In this document: positions 44,881 through 53,257 of the stretch, piece after piece
Layout of the letters: each line of letters begins with the position of its first letter
Position numbering within the stretch: the first letter of the stretch is position 1
NCBI GenBank assembly: GCA_041655735.1
Contig: JBBAEV010000001.1
Coordinates: 1 to 64,000, forward strand
Direction of reading: 5' to 3'
Origin: JBBAEV01 sp041655735
Lineage (GTDB): Bacteria; Bacillota_I; Bacilli_A; RF39; UBA660
Length of the DNA stretch: 64,000 nt
The notes under the pieces: generated by a model
The model's database searches: none
What the model saw: the letters and a program-made list of their open reading frames with translations, nothing else
Told to the model about the DNA's origin: nothing
Position numbers and translations under genes: made by a program

Positions 44881-45309
44881 CTAAAACTTTTCTAATCTAT
44901 CTATTGATAACTCAGAACTTAAAACATTTATTACACCATAATCATTACAATTCAATGTAACATAATAATCATATTTACGATATCCTCTATATTTTATAAT
45001 TACATAAGAATTAGTACCACTACAATCACCACTACCAAAAGGATCAGCAATCATCTCTAATAATTGTTCTTCAAATAATTGGTCTAAAGTTACCATTGAA
45101 GTCCCATCTACTTCTTGAGGTCTTCTACCTAGATATAACGTATAATAAGATTCTGCGCTTTTAGCCATTATTCTTGCATTATCTATTAAAGCTTCTTTCT
45201 TATTGTTTTGAATTAAATGAAGCACCTCAGGAATAGCAATTATAAATATTGCTCCCAATATAACAAAAACTGCTAATACCTCTATTAAAGTAAATCCTTT
45301 ATAATTCAT
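44881..45309 (-). CDS. type IV prepilin-like protein
   Basis: 142 residues. A short leader ends in KG/FTLIEVLAVFVILG, the prepilin peptidase site and hydrophobic N-terminal helix. The globular part has YYTLYLGRRP and a cysteine pair (GDCSGT, TLNCND). It shares this layout, including the TL..L....LE.I.DP and C.G..I pattern, with the pilin domain of the 707-residue protein at 51075-53198, so they are paralogues. Pilus, competence or surface role is likely; no assembly genes are in this window. Confidence 0.85.
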   Translation of the reverse strand: MNYKGFTLIEVLAVFVILGAIFIIAIPEVLHLIQNNKKEALIDNARIMAKSAESYYTLYLGRRPQEVDGTSMVTLDQLFEEQLLEMIADPFGSGDCSGTNSYVIIKYRGYRKYDYYVTLNCNDYGVINVLSSELSIDRLEKF

Positions 45310-45375
45310 ATTATCACCTATATTCTATAAGATATTATACTAGAATAACTAATATTTATCAATTTATTAAGTAAA

Positions 45376-45397
45376 AAAGGAACTAAATAGTTCCTAA
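45376..45397 (-). terminator. khpA terminator
   Basis: AGGAACTA/TAGTTCCT stem followed by TTTTTTA at the stop codon. Confidence 0.8.
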
Positions 45398-45639
45398 AAC
45401 GAATCAATATTTATTCTTACTCTTTGATGATTAATATAACCACTAGCTTGAACTAAGGTTCTAATCGCATTAGCTATTTTGCCACCCTTGCCAATGACTT
45501 TACCCATATCATCAGCTGCAACCATTACCTGGATTAAAATAGTATTATCTTCATCAGTCTCAAACTTTTTTACTGAAACCGCTTCTGAATCACTAACAAG
45601 TGCCATTACTAATTGCTTAGTTAATTCAACTAAATCCAT
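45394..45639 (-). CDS. khpA: KH-domain RNA-binding protein KhpA
   Basis: 81 residues, the usual YlqC/KhpA length. The KH loop GKGGKIANAIRTLV is present, preceded by VMVAADDMGKVI. It binds RNA with KhpB and affects cell size in streptococci. The stop of rpsP and the start overlap (TAATG), so translation is coupled. Confidence 0.93.
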   Translation of the reverse strand: MDLVELTKQLVMALVSDSEAVSVKKFETDEDNTILIQVMVAADDMGKVIGKGGKIANAIRTLVQASGYINHQRVRINIDSF

Positions 45640-45914
45640 TATTTATCACCTTTTTTTAAATCGCTAAACTTTTTTATAATTCCTTCTTTACTTAGTAAAT
45701 CTCTAACTGTATCTGAAGGTTTTGCTCCTGTTTTTAGCCATTTTAATACTTTTTCTTCATCTATTTTTACTTCTGCAGGTTCTGTTAATGGATTATATGT
45801 TCCTAATATTTCAATAAACCTTCCATCACGAGAACTTCTTGAATCAGCCGCAACTATACGATAAAAAGGTCTCTTTTTTGCACCCATTCTTTTTAAACGT
45901 AATTTAACTGCCAT
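45639..45914 (-). CDS. rpsP: ribosomal protein S16
   Basis: 91 residues. N-terminus [24 protein letters not shown] and [30 protein letters not shown] are typical. It starts with RBS AGGAGGAATAAT. rimM and trmD, usually next, are not in this window. Confidence 0.97.
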   Translation of the reverse strand: MAVKLRLKRMGAKKRPFYRIVAADSRSSRDGRFIEILGTYNPLTEPAEVKIDEEKVLKWLKTGAKPSDTVRDLLSKEGIIKKFSDLKKGDK

Positions 45915-45954
45915 TATTATTCCTCCTTATTGCAATTATTATACTATAGCAGAA

Positions 45955-45987
45955 AATAAGTGTCAACTTTTTTTGTTGACACTTATA
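45955..45987 (-). terminator. cotE terminator
   Basis: An 11-bp stem TAAGTGTCAAC/GTTGACACTTA with a 7-nt loop, followed by TTTTC on the minus strand. Confidence 0.85.
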
Positions 45988-46524
45988 TTATATGAAATTT
46001 TCTTTAACAGTTTCATCTATTTCTTTTTCGACCTCGGGAGTTACTTCCTCTTCATCAATAATTTCTTCCCATTCTTCTTCGTCCTCTTCTATACTTATTT
46101 TAACTAAAGTTTCTCCAACAACCTCAATACCAAGTTCTTTTTCAATAGAAAACTTTATTGAACCTTTTTCAATTTCAACATCGCTGCAATTTGGTTGTTT
46201 TAAAACTCTTACTATAACGTCCCGATCACTAGATAGGTCTGTTTTCTCTTTTAATTTAATATTTACTACTTCTTCATAATCAATTTTTTTCGTCACAACA
46301 GCTGTTTTACTATCATTATCATATGAATACCAAATATTAACATCATATGAACCATCTACTATTATTTTACTTCCTGTTTCCGACGCCTTAAATTTATGAT
46401 TAATAACCCAACATCCTAAAACAGTTGTTGGTTCTAATTCTGTATCAATTGTATATACATTTTTAAAATATTTTTTCCCCTTACCAATAACTGCTTTGGT
46501 CACGATTTCTTTAAAAGTTGCCAC
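45988..46524 (-). CDS. cotE: outer spore coat morphogenetic protein CotE
   Basis: Start is a GTG at 46524, 6-7 nt after GAGGAGG; the frame's earlier GTG at 46539 overlaps that RBS. The 178-residue protein aligns along its length with B. subtilis CotE (181): FKEIVTKAVIGKGKK, LGCWVINHKFKA, DVNIWYSYDNDSKTAVVT, VLKQPNCSDVEI, VVGETLVKISIE and an acidic C-terminus. CotE directs outer coat assembly. It lies near miaB, as in Bacillus (miaB-ymcA-cotE). Confidence 0.93.
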   Translation of the reverse strand: MATFKEIVTKAVIGKGKKYFKNVYTIDTELEPTTVLGCWVINHKFKASETGSKIIVDGSYDVNIWYSYDNDSKTAVVTKKIDYEEVVNIKLKEKTDLSSDRDVIVRVLKQPNCSDVEIEKGSIKFSIEKELGIEVVGETLVKISIEEDEEEWEEIIDEEEVTPEVEKEIDETVKENFI

Positions 46525-46576
46525 TTTATCCCTCCTCACTTTAATTTATGCATTAAATGAGTAAAATGTACCTAAC

Positions 46577-46603
46577 AAAAAAGACTAATTAAATTTTAGT
46601 CCT
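46577..46603 (-). terminator. terminator after the 89-residue gene
   Basis: GGACTAAA/TTAGTC hairpin then TTTTTTG on the minus strand. Confidence 0.65.
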
Positions 46604-46619
46604 TTAAAATTAAATAAAA

Positions 46620-46889
46620 TTATTTTTCTTTATTTTTGCCTAGTGCCGTAAATAAGGATGATTTTTTAGCATCTATATTTGTTAATAGAGACTCCCTTAG
46701 TTTAGGAGTGCAATAAGTTAAAACAAATTCACCTTGTGTATCTAACATATTTTCTGCAATTTCCCCTAGTTCCTCCAAAACCGCTAAAGAACTTACCTCA
46801 CCATTTTTATGAACTACTCCCATTAAATCAATTGTTCTACTATAATTTTCTACCATTTCATAATATATGATATCAAAATCATCTCTCAT
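46620..46889 (-). CDS. hypothetical protein between miaB cluster and cotE
   Basis: 89 residues, acidic, helical (DDFDIIYYEMVENYSRTIDL, VLEELGEIAENMLDTQGEF), no membrane segment. It sits where Bacillus has ricA/ymcA, but I see no sequence likeness to RicA. RBS AGGTTTCATT is weak. Confidence 0.6.
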   Translation of the reverse strand: MRDDFDIIYYEMVENYSRTIDLMGVVHKNGEVSSLAVLEELGEIAENMLDTQGEFVLTYCTPKLRESLLTNIDAKKSSLFTALGKNKEK

Positions 46890-46994
46890 AATGAAACCTC
46901 AATATATATTTATGTAGTAATAATAATATCATAATAAAACAAGTAATTAAATTTTTTCATTCATACTAAAATAACCAATATTTGATTAGTCATT

Positions 46995-47285
46995 TCAATA
47001 TAATGTGTTAGATATTCTTATTATTTCATCCATATTATCATCATTAGCCATCATATTTTTATGTATCTCTCCACACTTTTGACACTTATAAATTATTTTA
47101 TGAGTTTCTTTATATTTTTCAATACCAATTGGGATAAGCAGTCCCATACAATCATTACTTCTGTCCCCTGGGTTTATATCTACATGCTTAGAATATAAAC
47201 AATTAGGACAATGATCTCTAGAAGTATAACCCAAAGGTTTTACTTCATAGTCACAATTATCACAAATAAAATGTTCATCAATCAT
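46995..47285 (-). CDS. RNHCP-domain zinc-ribbon protein
   Basis: Start at ATG 47285 (MIDEHFICDNC), which directly follows the miaB stop; the longer frame runs into miaB. 96 residues with CDNC, DHCPNCLYSKHVDINPGDR, CMG and CQKCGEIH. These match the RNHCP family (here DHCP). Metal binding is probable; function is unknown in the family. Coupled to miaB. Confidence 0.8.
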   Translation of the reverse strand: MIDEHFICDNCDYEVKPLGYTSRDHCPNCLYSKHVDINPGDRSNDCMGLLIPIGIEKYKETHKIIYKCQKCGEIHKNMMANDDNMDEIIRISNTLY

Positions 47286-47286
47286 T

Positions 47287-48708
47287 TTAAATTTTTTCAC
47301 ATATACCATCCAAACTAAAACTTTTAGCATCCATTACTAATACTTTTACTATTTTACCAATTAAATCTTTATTACCTTTAAAATTAATTAACTTCATAGT
47401 ATCAGTATACCCCATAAGCATTCCTTCTTTTTTACTAAAACCTTCTACCAATACTTTCGCTTTCTTATTAATATATTTTTTATTATTCTCTAATGAATAT
47501 TTATTTACCATTTTATTGAGTCTTTGTAGTCTTTCTCTTTTTTCTTTTGTTGAAATATTATCTTCCATTTTAGATGCAGGAGTTCCTTCCCGAGGAGAAT
47601 ATATAAATGTAAATGCTCCGTCAAATTTACATTTATCTACAATTTCTACTGTTTCTAAAAAATCTTCTTCTGTTTCTCCTGGAAAACCTACAATTATATC
47701 AGTGGTTATTGAAACGTTATCAATTTTTGATTTTAATTTATTGAATAACTCTAAATAATTTTCTTTTGTATATCTTCTTCCCATTAATTTTAATATCTTA
47801 TTACTTCCAGATTGGATTGGGAGATGAACATAAGGCATAATATTTTCACTAGTTTTTATGACATCAATCATTTTGTCAGTAAAATCCCAGGGATGGCTTG
47901 TTATAAATCTAACTCTATCAATATCAGTCTTACTAACATCTTCTAGTAAATTAGCCAAGTTATAACTATCATATAAGTCTTTCCCATAAGCGTTAACATT
48001 TTGCCCTAACAAAGTTATTTCTTTATAACCTCTATCTTTTAAATCTTTTATTTCTTTAATAATATCCTCTTTTAATCTGCTTCTTTGTTTTCCTCTAGTA
48101 TAAGGAACTATACAGTAAGTACAAAATTTATCACAACCATACATAATATTAACCCAAGCTTTAATTTTACTATCTCTATTATATGGTATTCCCTCTATTA
48201 CCTCTCCTTCTTTGCTGAAGACCTCTATTTCTGTTTTTTTATTATTAAAATATTCTTCAAGGATTAAAGGTAATCTATGAATATTATGTGTACCAAAAAC
48301 AATATCAATATATTTTTTCTTATTTAATATTTCGTCCATTACTATTTTTTCTTGAGGCATACATCCAGCTACTCCAATAATAATATTGGGTCTATCTTGT
48401 TTTAAATGTTTAAGTCTCCCTAACATTCCAAATACCTTATTATGAGCATTTTCTCTTATCGCACATGTATTTAAAATAATTATATCAGATTTTTCCATAA
48501 TATTATTTTCCTTATATCCCATATCAGAAAGGATTGCTTTTATAGTTTCACTATCATGCTCATTCATTTGACAACCATATGTTAAAACATAATATGTTTT
48601 ATTTAAACCAATATTTTTCATACTATTAGGTATTATATATTCATTTCTTATTACAGGAATATTATTTTTAGTTCTTTTCTTTGCTTCTAACATATTTGGC
48701 ATATTCAT
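47287..48708 (-). CDS. miaB: tRNA-2-methylthio-N6-dimethylallyladenosine synthase MiaB
   Basis: 473 residues. N-terminal methylthiotransferase domain (YYVLTYGCQMNEHDSE, ILNTCAIRENA, GVAGCMPQ) supplies three cluster cysteines. The radical-SAM motif CDKFCTYCIVPYTRG and a C-terminal TRAM domain follow. It adds the methylthio group to i6A37 of tRNAs. Confidence 0.96.
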   Translation of the reverse strand: MNMPNMLEAKKRTKNNIPVIRNEYIIPNSMKNIGLNKTYYVLTYGCQMNEHDSETIKAILSDMGYKENNIMEKSDIIILNTCAIRENAHNKVFGMLGRLKHLKQDRPNIIIGVAGCMPQEKIVMDEILNKKKYIDIVFGTHNIHRLPLILEEYFNNKKTEIEVFSKEGEVIEGIPYNRDSKIKAWVNIMYGCDKFCTYCIVPYTRGKQRSRLKEDIIKEIKDLKDRGYKEITLLGQNVNAYGKDLYDSYNLANLLEDVSKTDIDRVRFITSHPWDFTDKMIDVIKTSENIMPYVHLPIQSGSNKILKLMGRRYTKENYLELFNKLKSKIDNVSITTDIIVGFPGETEEDFLETVEIVDKCKFDGAFTFIYSPREGTPASKMEDNISTKEKRERLQRLNKMVNKYSLENNKKYINKKAKVLVEGFSKKEGMLMGYTDTMKLINFKGNKDLIGKIVKVLVMDAKSFSLDGICEKI

Positions 48709-48742
48709 ATTTTCACTCCCAAAGTATTTATATTATAACAAA

Positions 48743-48771
48743 AAAAGAGAAAGATTTCATCTTTATCTTTA
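48743..48771 (-). terminator. terminator after a decayed gene
   Basis: AAAGATAAAGAT/ATCTTTCTCTTT imperfect stem and seven Ts upstream of miaB. Confidence 0.55.
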
Positions 48772-48775
48772 CTAT

Positions 48776-49140
48776 TTAAGAAGTAATAGTTGAGCACTTC
48801 CCATTTGTTTTCAGATACTTCTTGTTTTCTTTTAATGACTTTTTATCTTTGCCAACAACACTAGATATCCCATAATCTACAGATAGTTCATATAAAATAT
48901 TCTCATAGGCCTTATTAGATTATCAATTTTTGTTATTTCTATTCTACAAGCACTCGTGGCAAAAGACATTTCTAATTGAAATTCTTGCTCTTCTGTTTTT
49001 TCAACTGTTCTACTTTTTTTCTAATTGCTTCCTTTTGCACAATTTCTGTTTCCATTTTTTTTTTAAATCATATATTTTAAGTTCAGGTTCTTCAGCCAAA
49101 TTTAAACGAAATTTCTTAATTTTCTATTATTTATAGACAT
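48776..49140 (-). pseudogene. frameshifted remnant of an unrecognised gene
   Basis: From ATG 49140 the coding signal hops across all three frames: LNLAEEPELKIYDLKKKM in one, EEQEFQLEMSFATSACRIEI in the next, then KAYENILYELSVDYG to a TAA at 48776. Each piece has protein-like composition and ends at a stop soon after the next begins. The parent family is not recognised. The fragment lies between serS and miaB where Bacillus carries tdh-kbl. Confidence 0.6.
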
Positions 49141-49224
49141 AATACCATTCCTTTTAAATAAATTTCACTTTATGTATATGCATTAAAATTTATATGCCAA
49201 CCATTATTGGGAAATTTATACTTT

Positions 49225-50502
49225 TTAGTTACTTATTTCCCTTTTTCCACCCATATAAGGTCTTAATACTTCAGGAATAGTAATAGAGCCATCTTCGTTT
49301 TGATATTGCTCTACAATGGCTGGTATTAACCTACTAGTTGCAAGTCCACTAGCATTCAAAGTACATGCATATTGAAGTTTTCCTTCTTTATCTCTATACT
49401 TTGTACTATTTCTTCGAGATTGGTAATCTCTGCTATTGCTTACACTACTTACTTCAATATATCTTTCAATACTTGGAATCCAAACTTCTATATCATAAGT
49501 TCTACACATACTCTGAGCACAATCTCCAGCTGCCAATTTACTAAGTTGATAGTGTAACCCTAAACTTTGCACTAAAGTCTCAGCTTTATCTAAAAGCTCA
49601 TTAAATGCCTCTTTAACATTATCTTCTGCAACATACTGAACTATTTCAACCTTATTAAATTGATGTCCTCTTATAGTTCCTCTTTCGTCCGCTCTACTAC
49701 TACCAGCTTCTCTTCTAAAACATTGTGTAAACGCAAAATACTTTTTAGGAAGATCATCAATATCCATTATTTCTCCGCTATGTAAATTTACTAGCCCAGT
49801 TTCTGCTGTAGGAAGTAAAAACTTACCATCTTTATTGTTAAAACCATCTACCCAATAAACATCATCATTAAACTTAGGAAATTGACCTGCTCCAAACCCA
49901 CAATCATAATTTAACATATAAGGAATCATCATAAATTGATAATTATTTCTCAAATGAAAATCAATAAAATAATTTATCAATGCCCATTCAAGTCTTGCTC
50001 CGATTCCTGTATAAATCCAGCTTCCAGTCCCCCCTAGTTTAACTCCTCTTTCATAATCAATTAATCCTAGTTTTCTACAAATTTCATCATGACTTATAAG
50101 TTTAAAATTAAATTCAGGCTTTTCTAAGTATGTTTTGACAACCTCATTATTCTCCTTTCCTCCACCTAAAATGTCATCATCTGGAGTATTGGGCAACCCT
50201 GATAAAAAATTAAATATCTTTTCTTCGAGAACACGATATTCTATCATACCATTATCAATTTCAGTACCTAAATCCTGCATATTTTTTATTATCTCATCAG
50301 CGTTACCACCATTTTTTTTAATTTCAGGCACCGTATCACTAACCTTTTTTCTTTCATAACGCAGTTCATCCAATTTTGTTCCTAGTTTTCTTTTTTCCGT
50401 GTCTAATATTAGTAATTCATCCAAATTTGGATTATCCATTCTCTTTAATAATGCTTTTTCAACTTCTTCTTTATTATTTCTAATTCTATTAATATCTATC
50501 AT
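49225..50502 (-). CDS. serS: seryl-tRNA synthetase
   Basis: Start ATG 50502 behind AGGTGATAA. 425 residues: N-terminal coiled-coil arm (EKALLKRMDN ... EKRKLGTKLDELRYERKKV), class II motif 2 (FRREAGSSRADERGTIRGHQF) and motif 3 (LNASGLATSRLIPAIVE). It charges tRNA-Ser. No T-box was found upstream; the leader has only a long AT hairpin (about 50525-50565). Confidence 0.96.
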   Translation of the reverse strand: MIDINRIRNNKEEVEKALLKRMDNPNLDELLILDTEKRKLGTKLDELRYERKKVSDTVPEIKKNGGNADEIIKNMQDLGTEIDNGMIEYRVLEEKIFNFLSGLPNTPDDDILGGGKENNEVVKTYLEKPEFNFKLISHDEICRKLGLIDYERGVKLGGTGSWIYTGIGARLEWALINYFIDFHLRNNYQFMMIPYMLNYDCGFGAGQFPKFNDDVYWVDGFNNKDGKFLLPTAETGLVNLHSGEIMDIDDLPKKYFAFTQCFRREAGSSRADERGTIRGHQFNKVEIVQYVAEDNVKEAFNELLDKAETLVQSLGLHYQLSKLAAGDCAQSMCRTYDIEVWIPSIERYIEVSSVSNSRDYQSRRNSTKYRDKEGKLQYACTLNASGLATSRLIPAIVEQYQNEDGSITIPEVLRPYMGGKREISN

Positions 50503-50525
50503 ATTTATCACCTGAATAAATTATA

Positions 50526-50564
50526 ACATAAATAAATTCTATATAATAGAATTTATTTATGACA
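50526..50564. repeat. long AT-rich hairpin upstream of serS
   Basis: ATAAATAAATTCTAT is followed after a few bases by its complement ATAGAATTTATTTAT. It may end a transcript of the decayed YoeB unit. Confidence 0.5.
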
Positions 50565-50583
50565 TAATTGCTTGAAATTTATC

Positions 50584-50661
50584 TTAAATTTCTTTTAACT
50601 CATCACTTACCCTATAAACGATTCTATGTTGTCTATTAATTCTTCTTTCATAATACCACCA
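50584..50661 (-). pseudogene. YoeB/Txe toxin C-terminal remnant
   Basis: One minus frame reads WWYYERRINRQHRIVYRVSD and ends KEI-stop. This matches the YoeB C-terminal region (W-S-R-RI-x-x-xHR-x-VY-x-V). The rest of the toxin and its YefM antitoxin are gone, and stops flank the piece. It is a dead fragment of a type II toxin gene. Confidence 0.6.
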
Positions 50662-50731
50662 CTTTCAATTTTATTTTTAGTCCTTTTGAGCATACGTAAA
50701 TAATATTGTGTTAAAAAGATAAAAACTTATA

Positions 50732-50756
50732 AAAAAGAGGCTATCTAGCCTCCACA
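50732..50756 (-). terminator. spoVS terminator
   Basis: GAGGCTA/TAGCCTC stem then TTTTTTA, overlapping the last codons. Confidence 0.8.
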
Positions 50757-51001
50757 ATAAGTTTTATTGCTGTTCTTTCCTCACCATCTATTACTATATC
50801 AGTAAAAGCCGGTATACATATTAAATTTTTACCACTAGGTGCGACAAAACCTCTAGCAATTGCGACTGCTTTAATTGCTTGATTTAAGGCTCCGGCTCCA
50901 ATCGCCTGAATTTCTACTGTCCCTTTTTCCCTAAATACATTGGCAAGAGCTCCTGCAACTGAATTAGGACTTGATTTAGATGAAACTTTAAGTGTTTCCA
51001 T
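50741..51001 (-). CDS. spoVS: stage V sporulation protein S
   Basis: Start at ATG 51001 (RBS AAAGGAGGAATT); the longer frame runs into the upstream gene. 86 residues, identical in length to B. subtilis SpoVS, with LKVSSKSSPNSVAGALANV, EIQAIGAGALNQAIKA and IARGFVAPSGKNL nearly unchanged. SpoVS is an Alba-like nucleic acid binder needed for coat and spore progress. It also occurs in non-sporulating Thermus and others, so alone it would not prove sporulation. Confidence 0.94.
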   Translation of the reverse strand: METLKVSSKSSPNSVAGALANVFREKGTVEIQAIGAGALNQAIKAVAIARGFVAPSGKNLICIPAFTDIVIDGEERTAIKLIVEAR

Positions 51002-51054
51002 AATAATTCCTCCTTTTATTTTTGTGTTCATTATAAATATATGAAAGAGGAATA

Positions 51055-51077
51055 AAAAAAGACATAAAAATGTCTTA
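51055..51077 (-). terminator. terminator of the GLUG-pilin gene
   Basis: AAGACAT/ATGTCTT stem and seven Ts at the stop codon. Confidence 0.8.
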
Positions 51078-53198
51078 TCTAAAGGTTGGATATGCTCCAC
51101 TATTTATTTGCCATATATTTGTTGTATCCCAAGTATTAAGTCCAGTTACAGAAAGATTTTGTAAATTAGATACGCTTGTAAGGGTTCCATGATATGTAGG
51201 ACTGCCATAAGGCATAGTAACAGTTGATTCTTCACTTTTATAACAATTGTTTACAGAAACACTGCTTCCATCATTACCAATAAGAATTCCTGCCCAAGCT
51301 TGGTTTGGTATAGAAACAGTCACATCTCCTGCTGCGAATATTCTGTTTAATTGTATATTGCTTACATAACCTATTCCACTACCTCCAGATGAAGTCGCAT
51401 TAATATTTGCTAAACTGTAACTATCTTCAATAACACTAGTAAAATCTAATGCTCCAGAACTGATCCCAGCAATTCCTCCAACATGACTTGTTCCTACAAC
51501 TTCACCTGTTACATATATGTTTTTTATAGTTCCGCGTGCTTCTCCTGTTAAAATACCAGTACGCATTCCACCTGTTATATTAGCATCCTCAATTCCTAGA
51601 TGCTCTATTAAAGATGATGATAAAATCTCAGAAAAGAGTCCGATATAATTATCTTCAGGTCTATTTATGTATAAGTTTTTTATTATATTACCATTTCCAT
51701 TAAATATTCCAGAAAAAAATTCTTCTCTATTTAGAGCAATTGGTAAAAATCCTAATTCATTTGTAAATATTTCCTTATAGACAACGTTTCTATAATCAGA
51801 ATCATTTTCAAAATCTAAATCATTCATTAGAGTATAGGTTTCTGTTAAATCTTTATTTATAACAAGTAACTCCTCTATTTTTGTTATTTCAGTTGTATGT
51901 GGGTATTGTAATTCTGTATTTCCACCTAATGTTATTACCCCTGGCTCTTCTATTTTCCATATTGTTTCAATATCCCAATCTAAAACATTATTAATGAATA
52001 GTTCTGATTTAAGAAAATCATCATCAATTGAAACTGCATATGTTCTTGGAGTAGAAGTTGGATCATATAAATCATAAGAAGAACTATAACTATAAAAGCT
52101 TCTGATGATATCGGCATCTGGATCTACAGATCCTACTAAATAACCAGCATCATAGCTTCTCTGAACATCAGTTGCGGTTATATTTCCTAAGGCAAACGAA
52201 TCTTTTATATTACTATCTTTACGTGCCCTTCCCATAATCCCACCAACGTGATAAGTTCCTTTTACATCGACATCTGTATAAGCATTACTAATATCTGTAT
52301 AATTATAAGAATAACCAACTATTCCACCAACACTATGTTGATTCCCTTCAACAGCGCCTGTTACATATACATTTTCTATATTCCCACTATAACTAATCCC
52401 AACTATTCCACCAATATTAGTACTACCTTTTATGTCTATGTCTTCTAATCCTAATTTTCTTATTGATGGTGTATCATCAATGTTACCAAACAAACCGATA
52501 TAATCGTTTTCAGGTCGATTTATATATAAATTTCTTATTACATAATTATTACCATCAAATACACCGGAAAAATAATTTTCCCAATCACTACCAATTGGTA
52601 ACCACCCTTCATTCGTGGTATACGTTGCCATATTGTTAGAATCTTCATAACTGTTATTATTATTAAAATCTAAATCATTCATTAATATATAATTACCAGC
52701 CAAAGCATTTCTAATATTATTTAAATCTTCTATCTTATATATTCCTGTATATCCTTCTGGTACTTCTGTTAAATGATTACCAGATAATTCTTCCCCAAAT
52801 CCTGGAGTTACATAATTATCTCCACACATTAAAGAAGGATTATATTCATACTTTTTTGAACTTATTTTTTTTATAGTAATTTTCCCTGTACATTCTGTTT
52901 TTTTATCTTGAGGATCTTTTATTGTTTCGATAAAATTAGCCCCTATTAAATGAGTAAGCGTTATTTCTTTTTCTTCATCTATTTTCTTTGGTAATTCATT
53001 AGGTCTGGATGCGAAATAATTTTGTGCTGCTTTTACCATTAATTTTTCTTGAATTTCATAAGCATTCATGCGCGAATTTTGTATTATATTAGCTATTCTT
53101 GGTATCGCAATTATTAGTATAATTGCGAGTACTACTATTACTGCAAGTAACTCTATTAAGGTGAAACCTTTTCTAATTTTTTTTCTTTGTTTTTTCAT
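51075..53198 (-). CDS. prepilin fused to two GLUG-repeat beta-helix units
   Basis: 707 residues. A basic leader ends KG/FTLIELLAVIVVLA, the prepilin peptidase site and pilin helix, followed by a pilin head with a cysteine pair (about 90-125). Two similar large units follow, at about 150-430 and 440-700. Each opens with YILMNDLDF or YTLMNDLDF, then FSGVFDGNNYVIRNLYINRP or FSGIFNGNGNIIKNLYINRP, YIGLF, and GGIVG/GGIAG strands, the GLUG motif of surface adhesins. This is probably a surface-displayed pilin-adhesin. It interrupts the rny-spoVS neighbourhood kept in Bacillus. The RBS TAGGAGGAATAA precedes ATG. Confidence 0.9.
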   Translation of the reverse strand: MKKQRKKIRKGFTLIELLAVIVVLAIILIIAIPRIANIIQNSRMNAYEIQEKLMVKAAQNYFASRPNELPKKIDEEKEITLTHLIGANFIETIKDPQDKKTECTGKITIKKISSKKYEYNPSLMCGDNYVTPGFGEELSGNHLTEVPEGYTGIYKIEDLNNIRNALAGNYILMNDLDFNNNNSYEDSNNMATYTTNEGWLPIGSDWENYFSGVFDGNNYVIRNLYINRPENDYIGLFGNIDDTPSIRKLGLEDIDIKGSTNIGGIVGISYSGNIENVYVTGAVEGNQHSVGGIVGYSYNYTDISNAYTDVDVKGTYHVGGIMGRARKDSNIKDSFALGNITATDVQRSYDAGYLVGSVDPDADIIRSFYSYSSSYDLYDPTSTPRTYAVSIDDDFLKSELFINNVLDWDIETIWKIEEPGVITLGGNTELQYPHTTEITKIEELLVINKDLTETYTLMNDLDFENDSDYRNVVYKEIFTNELGFLPIALNREEFFSGIFNGNGNIIKNLYINRPEDNYIGLFSEILSSSLIEHLGIEDANITGGMRTGILTGEARGTIKNIYVTGEVVGTSHVGGIAGISSGALDFTSVIEDSYSLANINATSSGGSGIGYVSNIQLNRIFAAGDVTVSIPNQAWAGILIGNDGSSVSVNNCYKSEESTVTMPYGSPTYHGTLTSVSNLQNLSVTGLNTWDTTNIWQINSGAYPTFR

Positions 53199-53233
53199 TT
53201 ATTCCTCCTACTATGTATTAATATTATAACACA

Positions 53234-53257
53234 AAAAAAGAGTTATAAACTCTTTAT
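53234..53257 (-). terminator. rny terminator
   Basis: AAAGAGTTT/AAACTCTTT-type stem then TTTTTTTG at the rny stop. Confidence 0.8.

Noticed and set aside
50526..50564. T-box for serS
   Set aside because: No AGGTGG/TGGTACCGCG element upstream; only an AT hairpin is present.
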